Assembly: GCA_964400735.1 (NCBI GenBank)
Contig: CAYNVQ010000003.1
Coordinates: forward strand, 124,001 to 188,000
Direction of reading: 5' to 3'
DNA length: 64,000 bases
Source of the DNA: CAYNVQ01 sp964400735
GTDB taxonomy: Bacteria > Acidobacteriota > Aminicenantia > Aminicenantales > Aminicenantaceae
How positions within the stretch are numbered: the stretch's first letter is position 1; each line of letters starts with the position of its first letter. Both the position numbers and the translations under genes were made by a program. Below, piece after piece: positions 60,200 through 64,000 of this stretch. The notes beneath the pieces are model-generated. The model did no database searches and was not told the DNA's origin. It worked only from the letters and a program-made list of their open reading frames with translations.

Positions 60200-61492
60200 C
60201 TAGAAAAGCTTAAGCTGGCCTTGGGCTTCCTCTTCCGCCTTGTCCTCGTCAAACAGGTTGATTTTTCCGAATTCGCCGTCGTGGCCGGGGATGATCTTTA
60301 CCTGTCCTTTTTTCATCCGGTCCAGGGCCAAGCTCACTCTTTCGGGATTGAGGCGGGCCAGTTCATGAATAGGGACATCGGTAAGGATACTGTGTTCATC
60401 CCCGAATTCGTGGATCAATCGGAAATAAATATCCCACACACTTTTGCATTCCGGGGTTTTTCCGAGAGCCTGAGCGATGATTTCGTTCAAAGGAATAAGA
60501 TTTTTATGCGGGATTCTTGTGGGAGGGAAGGTTCCCATTTCTCTATCGGCAAGGCTCACCACTCGATGCATCACACCGACTGTCAGCTTGCCTCCACAGC
60601 GCGGACAGATGAATTTATGCTGAATGGTTTCTTGAGGAGAAAAGACCACATTGCATTTGCGATGGCCGTCATAATGGTATTTGCCCTCTTCCGGAAAAAA
60701 TTCCACCGTATAAAGAAATTTTTCTGGGTCTTTACTCTTGACCGCGTCAACCAAGCCGCTATAGCTGAACTCGGTGTCGAAAACATTGGCCTCCCTTCCT
60801 ATTTTTGATGGGGAATGGGCATCGGAATTAGATACCAAAGTGTAATTATCCAGAGCGGAAAGCCTCCAGTTCATGGGTGGATCGGAAGATAGGCCGGTTT
60901 CCAGAGCGAAAATGAAAGGGGTCATCTCCTCGAAGCATTCTTCGATAGAGTCGAAACCAGAGTTGGCGCCGAAGAGGGAGAACCAGGGAGTCCATATGTG
61001 AGCCGGAATAACTACGCAACGCGGGCAGTAGCGGGAAACGATTTTGACAAAATCCCTGGCATCCATTCCAAGGATGGGCCTTCCATCCGAACGGAGGTTC
61101 CCTATACAGGAGAGCTGGCTGTTGAGCTTGTCCACGCTTTCGAAATCAGGCGCCAATACGAGAATGTGGACTTTCCTTACCTTCCCTCTTTTGGAATAGA
61201 TAAAACTTATTTCAGCCGTCAGGATGAACGATACATCATCTGGAGCGACTTGTACGTTTTCGAGATATCCATTTTCTGGGGGCAGGATATTTTTCAGGCG
61301 AAAGAACCCATTTCCGCAGGGGTCGAGCTTCTCCTTGGCCAGAAAAAGCCATTCGGGATGGGTGAAATCGCCGGTGGCAAGAAGAGAAATCCCTTTGATT
61401 TTGGCCCAGTAGGCCAGAGTGTCCAGGGTGGTCTCTCGAGAAGTGGCCCGGGAAAATTTAGAATGAATATGGAGATCGGCCACGTACTTCAT
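60200..61492 (-). CDS. Endonuclease Q-like PHP-domain protein
   Basis: 430 residues. The PHP metal motif is DLHIHSKFSRATS (H8, H10), with ATGDFTHPEW, VVIPAHIWTPWFS and SNSDAHSP. A Cys-rich zinc-binding block (CPRCGGKLTVGVMHRV) and a helical C-terminal region complete the EndoQ (TIGR00375) layout. Archaeal and a few bacterial EndoQ enzymes nick DNA 5' of deaminated bases (uracil, hypoxanthine). ATG 61492 has GGAGAG 7 bases upstream; the frame reaches TTG 61507. Confidence 0.88.
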   Translation of the reverse strand: MKYVADLHIHSKFSRATSRETTLDTLAYWAKIKGISLLATGDFTHPEWLFLAKEKLDPCGNGFFRLKNILPPENGYLENVQVAPDDVSFILTAEISFIYSKRGKVRKVHILVLAPDFESVDKLNSQLSCIGNLRSDGRPILGMDARDFVKIVSRYCPRCVVIPAHIWTPWFSLFGANSGFDSIEECFEEMTPFIFALETGLSSDPPMNWRLSALDNYTLVSNSDAHSPSKIGREANVFDTEFSYSGLVDAVKSKDPEKFLYTVEFFPEEGKYHYDGHRKCNVVFSPQETIQHKFICPRCGGKLTVGVMHRVVSLADREMGTFPPTRIPHKNLIPLNEIIAQALGKTPECKSVWDIYFRLIHEFGDEHSILTDVPIHELARLNPERVSLALDRMKKGQVKIIPGHDGEFGKINLFDEDKAEEEAQGQLKLF

Positions 61493-61932
61493 AGAAAGTC
61501 TCTCCAAGTTTAAAAAATATCCGATAGGTTTTCAAGAAAATCCTTAAATAATTTGAATTTTTCCCGACGAAGATTATCGGTCCTCTCTTTCCTGAAAATG
61601 TTCCATTAACGTGACCACTAAATATCGATGGCATTCGATAAACTTTTGTCAAGGGGCAATAGCCGATAGATACTTTTCATCTCCCTACGTATCTTGTTCC
61701 AAAGGTGCTTGTGCAAAACAATGGGGTTTTGAAGGGCTGAGGCGGCTGAGAAAGGGCTTCCTAATGCTTTCTGAAAATGCTAGAATGTAGATCAAGGACA
61801 AGATTCCCCAGATGCCCATCACGATTTTTTTAATTTCGTCCAGGAGATTCCATTGAGTTGTGCGACGATGACAGAAGTTCAGTCAGCTGTGGAGATCTTG
61901 TAGAGGTCCGTTCGGCGCATAAGGAGAGTATC
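61493..61932. other. 440-base intergenic region between EndoQ-like and GWxTD genes
   Basis: No gene is seen. The plus strand has an extended -10 promoter at 61779-61787. The minus strand near 61646-61651 has TTGACA, with no good -10 at the right distance. A GGGCTTCCTAATGC stretch at about 61755 weakly resembles the dispersed repeat. Confidence 0.4.
61779..61787 (+). promoter_or_regulatory. Extended -10 promoter for the GWxTD lipoprotein gene
   Basis: TGC followed by TAGAAT (61782-61787), identical to the box before the flavodiiron gene. The leader would be about 139 bases. Confidence 0.5.
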
Positions 61933-62868
61933 ATGAAAAGCAGGTTTAGAAAATCGAGAGTGACGGCTCAAATCGGTCTGGCTCTTTTTGTCTTCGGGCT
62001 GTTTAGCTGTGGAGGGGGGCCCAAGATCAAGCTTGATTCGGCGAGCAAAGATTTTTACGAAACAGCACGTCTCATCATGACCAATCAGGAGAAGAAAATA
62101 TTCGACCACCTTCCGAATAAGGAAGCCAGAGAGGATTTCATCCAGGAATTCTGGTCCAGGAGAGATCCCGATTCGGAAACCGAAGAGAATGAGTTCAAGG
62201 AGGAATTTTACAGGCGGATCGAATACGCCAACTCCCATTTTCTTGAAGGGGGGCGGGGATGGAGAACGGATAGGGGAAGGATCTACATCTATTTTGGCGA
62301 ACCGGACCGCCGTGACCAGGCCCCGATGTTGAATTACCCTAGCATGAAAGGGTGGATATTATGGGTTTATTACCGATACGGATTTGCCGTGTATTTTTTC
62401 GACCGCAGAGGAGACGGCCAGTATGTCTTGGAACCGGCCCCTGCTGAGCTGGGCGGCAGCCTTTACGGGGATTTTTCCGATGCCCTCGAGGAGGCGAAAT
62501 TGGGCTACGTTCCCCAGCAGGATAGCGCGACAAAAAAATTTATGAATTTTAAGCTGGTTTATGACAAGCTCAATGGAGAATTCATCATTTCCATCCCTAC
62601 TGAAGCCCTGGTTTTTAAGGAGGAGGAAAACCTCCTCAACTTGGATCTAGATTTTTCATTCGTCATCTATGAGGAAAATACGGCGATGAAAGAAGAGATA
62701 CAGCACAGCGAGCATTTCGAGAAAACCGAGGAAGAGATTTTGAACATCGAAGAAGTCACCTTTGCGATTCCCAAAGAACTGAAGCCGGGTAAGTATTATG
62801 TCGACGTCATCCTCACTGTAAAGCCGGATGTGGGAAAGGTCAGAAAGATCTTCAATATCAAGGTTTAG
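61933..62868 (+). CDS. GWxTD-domain lipoprotein
   Basis: 311 residues. The lipobox Cys is C26 (LFSCGGG) after a short hydrophobic segment. The GWxTD domain (about 40-200) includes FWSRRDPDSETEENEFKEEF, the naming motif GWRTDRGRIYIYFGEPD (from about 109) and a beta-rich end. The domain is typical of Acidobacteriota, Aminicenantes and related phyla; its role is unknown. ATG 61933 follows AAGGAGAG 4 bases away; the frame is open to 61858. Confidence 0.9.
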   Translation: MKSRFRKSRVTAQIGLALFVFGLFSCGGGPKIKLDSASKDFYETARLIMTNQEKKIFDHLPNKEAREDFIQEFWSRRDPDSETEENEFKEEFYRRIEYANSHFLEGGRGWRTDRGRIYIYFGEPDRRDQAPMLNYPSMKGWILWVYYRYGFAVYFFDRRGDGQYVLEPAPAELGGSLYGDFSDALEEAKLGYVPQQDSATKKFMNFKLVYDKLNGEFIISIPTEALVFKEEENLLNLDLDFSFVIYEENTAMKEEIQHSEHFEKTEEEILNIEEVTFAIPKELKPGKYYVDVILTVKPDVGKVRKIFNIKV

Positions 62869-63217
62869 AAATTCAAAATTTTGAACATTTTTCTTTTTTT
62901 TGATACAATTTCTTGGATTATGGAGGCTTAACGAGTCAATGACATAAAGGAGTTAGCACAGCGGAAAAAGTCCAATTTGTTCATTTTAAAATAGTTACAT
63001 TTATCATAGGGGAAAATAGGGAGTTGAGCCAAAATGGCATGATTATTGCTCTAATTTTAACCGAAAGTAATGCCCGTTTCTGTAATGATGAATAAAAAAA
63101 TTGATAGAGGAGGTGTGCCCAGGAAAAAAAAGGAGATAAATCGAAAGGGTGGAGTGAAGAAATTCACTCTAGGGATTTAATGGATCTTACCCCTTTTTGG
63201 GGAAGAAGGAGGAAGAT
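62869..63217 (+). other. 349-base leader region of the TonB-dependent receptor gene
   Basis: It contains a sigma-54-type promoter (63035-63050) and two small hairpins (GAGTGAA/TTCACTC at 63152-63169 and CCCC/GGGG near 63190-63202). The second sits just before the ribosome site AAGGAGG, where it could affect translation. No protein gene is seen. Confidence 0.5.
63035..63050 (+). promoter_or_regulatory. Sigma-54-type (-24/-12) promoter
   Basis: TGGCATGATTATTGCT matches TGGCAC-N5-TTGCT with one change and has the strict GG to GC spacing. The leader to the TTG at 63218 would be about 155 bases. Confidence 0.6.
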
Positions 63218-64000
63218 TTGAAAAAAATCTTAAGTATTTTCGCTGTTCTTCTTCTTGTAGGAGTTTTTGCCTCTGCTCAGGACTTTGGTGCGATAAGAGG
63301 TAAGGTTGTGGATGCGGATGGAACGCCGCTTCCCGGCGTTTCTGTGACCTTGACCGGCGGCAAGATTGCCATGATGAGCGCGGTTACTTCAGAGGGTGGA
63401 AATTTCAGGTTTCTGAACTTGCCTGTTGCCAATGACTATGCCCTGAAGTTGGAGCTAGCTGGTTTTACAACCATCACACGGACTGAACTGGATGTCTCCT
63501 ATGGACGGGATGTGGTGCTGAACCTCACCATGGAACAAGCCACTCTGGAAGAGGAAGTCACCGTCGTCGGTCAGACCCCAGTTATCGATACCAAGAAGAC
63601 CCAGGTCGGGGTGAATGTCACCCAAGAAATGATCATGAGCTTGCCCACGGCCCGCAATCCATGGGTTATCATGTCGCTGGTGCCCGGAATGCTGATCAGC
63701 AAGGAGGATGTGGGTGGAAACGAGGCTGGACAGCAGTCCGGTTATACCGGGCATGGAAGCATAGGCGCTGACCAGACCTGGAACATTGACGGGGCCAACA
63801 TCACCGATAACTCCGCATTAGGAGCTGCTCCTGCCTATTTGAACTTGGCCAGCTACGAGGAGTTGCAGATCAACTACGGAAACAACGACGTGAAGTCGCA
63901 GACCGGGGGTGTGCAGCTCAACTTCGTCAGCCGCCGGGGGGGGAATAACTTCTCCGGAACATTTTACCTGGATGCTGAGGACGAAAAGTGGCAATCCTAC
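63218..64000 (+). CDS. TonB-dependent receptor with carboxypeptidase-regulatory-like domain, 3' part cut by window edge
   Basis: The first 261 codons are present. TTG start with ribosome site AAGGAGG. Signal peptide (ILSIFAVLLLVGVFASAQD), a CarboxypepD_reg beta-sandwich (about 24-105, IRGKVVDADGTPLPGVSVTL and GNFRFLNLPV), then the plug domain (EEEVTVVGQTPVIDTKKTQV, SLPTARNPWVIMSLVPGM, YNIDGxNITD-like WNIDGANITD). The plug's end leads into the barrel (SGTFYLDAEDE). These SusC/OmpA-like receptors import large ligands, often sugars or peptides, with TonB energy. Expression may depend on sigma-54. Confidence 0.92.
   Translation, partial: MKKILSIFAVLLLVGVFASAQDFGAIRGKVVDADGTPLPGVSVTLTGGKIAMMSAVTSEGGNFRFLNLPVANDYALKLELAGFTTITRTELDVSYGRDVVLNLTMEQATLEEEVTVVGQTPVIDTKKTQVGVNVTQEMIMSLPTARNPWVIMSLVPGMLISKEDVGGNEAGQQSGYTGHGSIGADQTWNIDGANITDNSALGAAPAYLNLASYEELQINYGNNDVKSQTGGVQLNFVSRRGGNNFSGTFYLDAEDEKWQSY

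Noticed and set aside
61741..61790. Fourth copy of the dispersed repeat
   Set aside because: Only about 10 bases (GGCTTCCTAA) match the core; the rest does not align.
1..64000. tRNA genes, rRNA genes or CRISPR arrays
   Set aside because: No tRNA T-loop/acceptor pattern, rRNA stretch or regular direct repeats with spacers were seen on reading both strands.

Overview
The window comes from a Gram-negative, diderm bacterium. Evidence for an outer membrane includes a fused LptF/LptG-type permease, a TonB-dependent receptor, two SurA/PpiC-type periplasmic foldases, an EnvC-type murein hydrolase activator, an ABC exporter for surface polysaccharide and a DUF5916-type outer-membrane barrel. The combination of a GWxTD-domain lipoprotein, a DUF5916 protein, a TonB receptor with an N-terminal carboxypeptidase-regulatory-like domain, and a pyruvoyl arginine decarboxylase points to the Acidobacteriota/Aminicenantes part of the tree. 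That placement is inference from gene content; no marker gene was searched. Base composition is fairly even and gene density is high. Many promoters read as standard sigma-70 sites (TTGACW, 17 bp, TATAAT-like).

Layout. 1-9.8 kb is a surface-polysaccharide region: a partial sugar epimerase, a GMC oxidoreductase with a small partner, an IS3-family remnant, a hexapeptide acyltransferase, a radical SAM/SPASM enzyme, a methyltransferase, a second epimerase and two glycosyltransferases. 10.3-12.9 kb is a short operon of an atypical receiver protein (Asp replaced by Glu), accD and folC. 13.3-22.4 kb is one long plus-strand gene run: ATP synthase b', b, delta, alpha, gamma, beta, epsilon (a and c are absent here), a TrmN6-like methyltransferase, a Wzm/Wzt-type ABC exporter and the RfaE2 adenylyltransferase. 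Antisense to its end lies a compact minus-strand transcription unit with a 20-codon ORF.

22.7-41.3 kb holds a membrane-anchored glutamine-amidotransferase-like hydrolase, the DUF5916 protein, mfd followed by two parvulin-type foldases, pyruvoyl arginine decarboxylase with an anchored partner, the EnvC / S41-like / YibQ envelope cluster (the S41 member looks catalytically dead), a flippase-like membrane protein, an alanine:cation symporter carrying an exported beta-domain, and a sodium-dependent transporter. A second sodium-dependent transporter follows at 41.9-43.3 kb, after a gene-free spacer with a dispersed repeat.

43.5-52.7 kb contains a flavodiiron protein convergent with a CoA-disulfide-reductase-like flavoenzyme, an unknown protein, an MFS transporter, a PflA-like radical SAM protein, the laccase-domain protein PgeF, and a purC-PHP-cvpA-Fis-type HTH operon. 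52.8-54.9 kb is groES-groEL with two CIRCE operators and a clear terminator. 55-61.5 kb has the fused LptFG permease, a bifunctional nuclease domain protein, a ClC channel with CBS and TrkA-C domains, and an endonuclease Q-like PHP protein. The window ends with the GWxTD lipoprotein and the start of a TonB-dependent receptor preceded by a sigma-54-type promoter. I see no tRNA, rRNA or CRISPR array. The strongest candidates for something undescribed are the small transcription unit at 22377-22605, the symporter fusion, the dead S41 protein and the recurring leaderless promoter layout.
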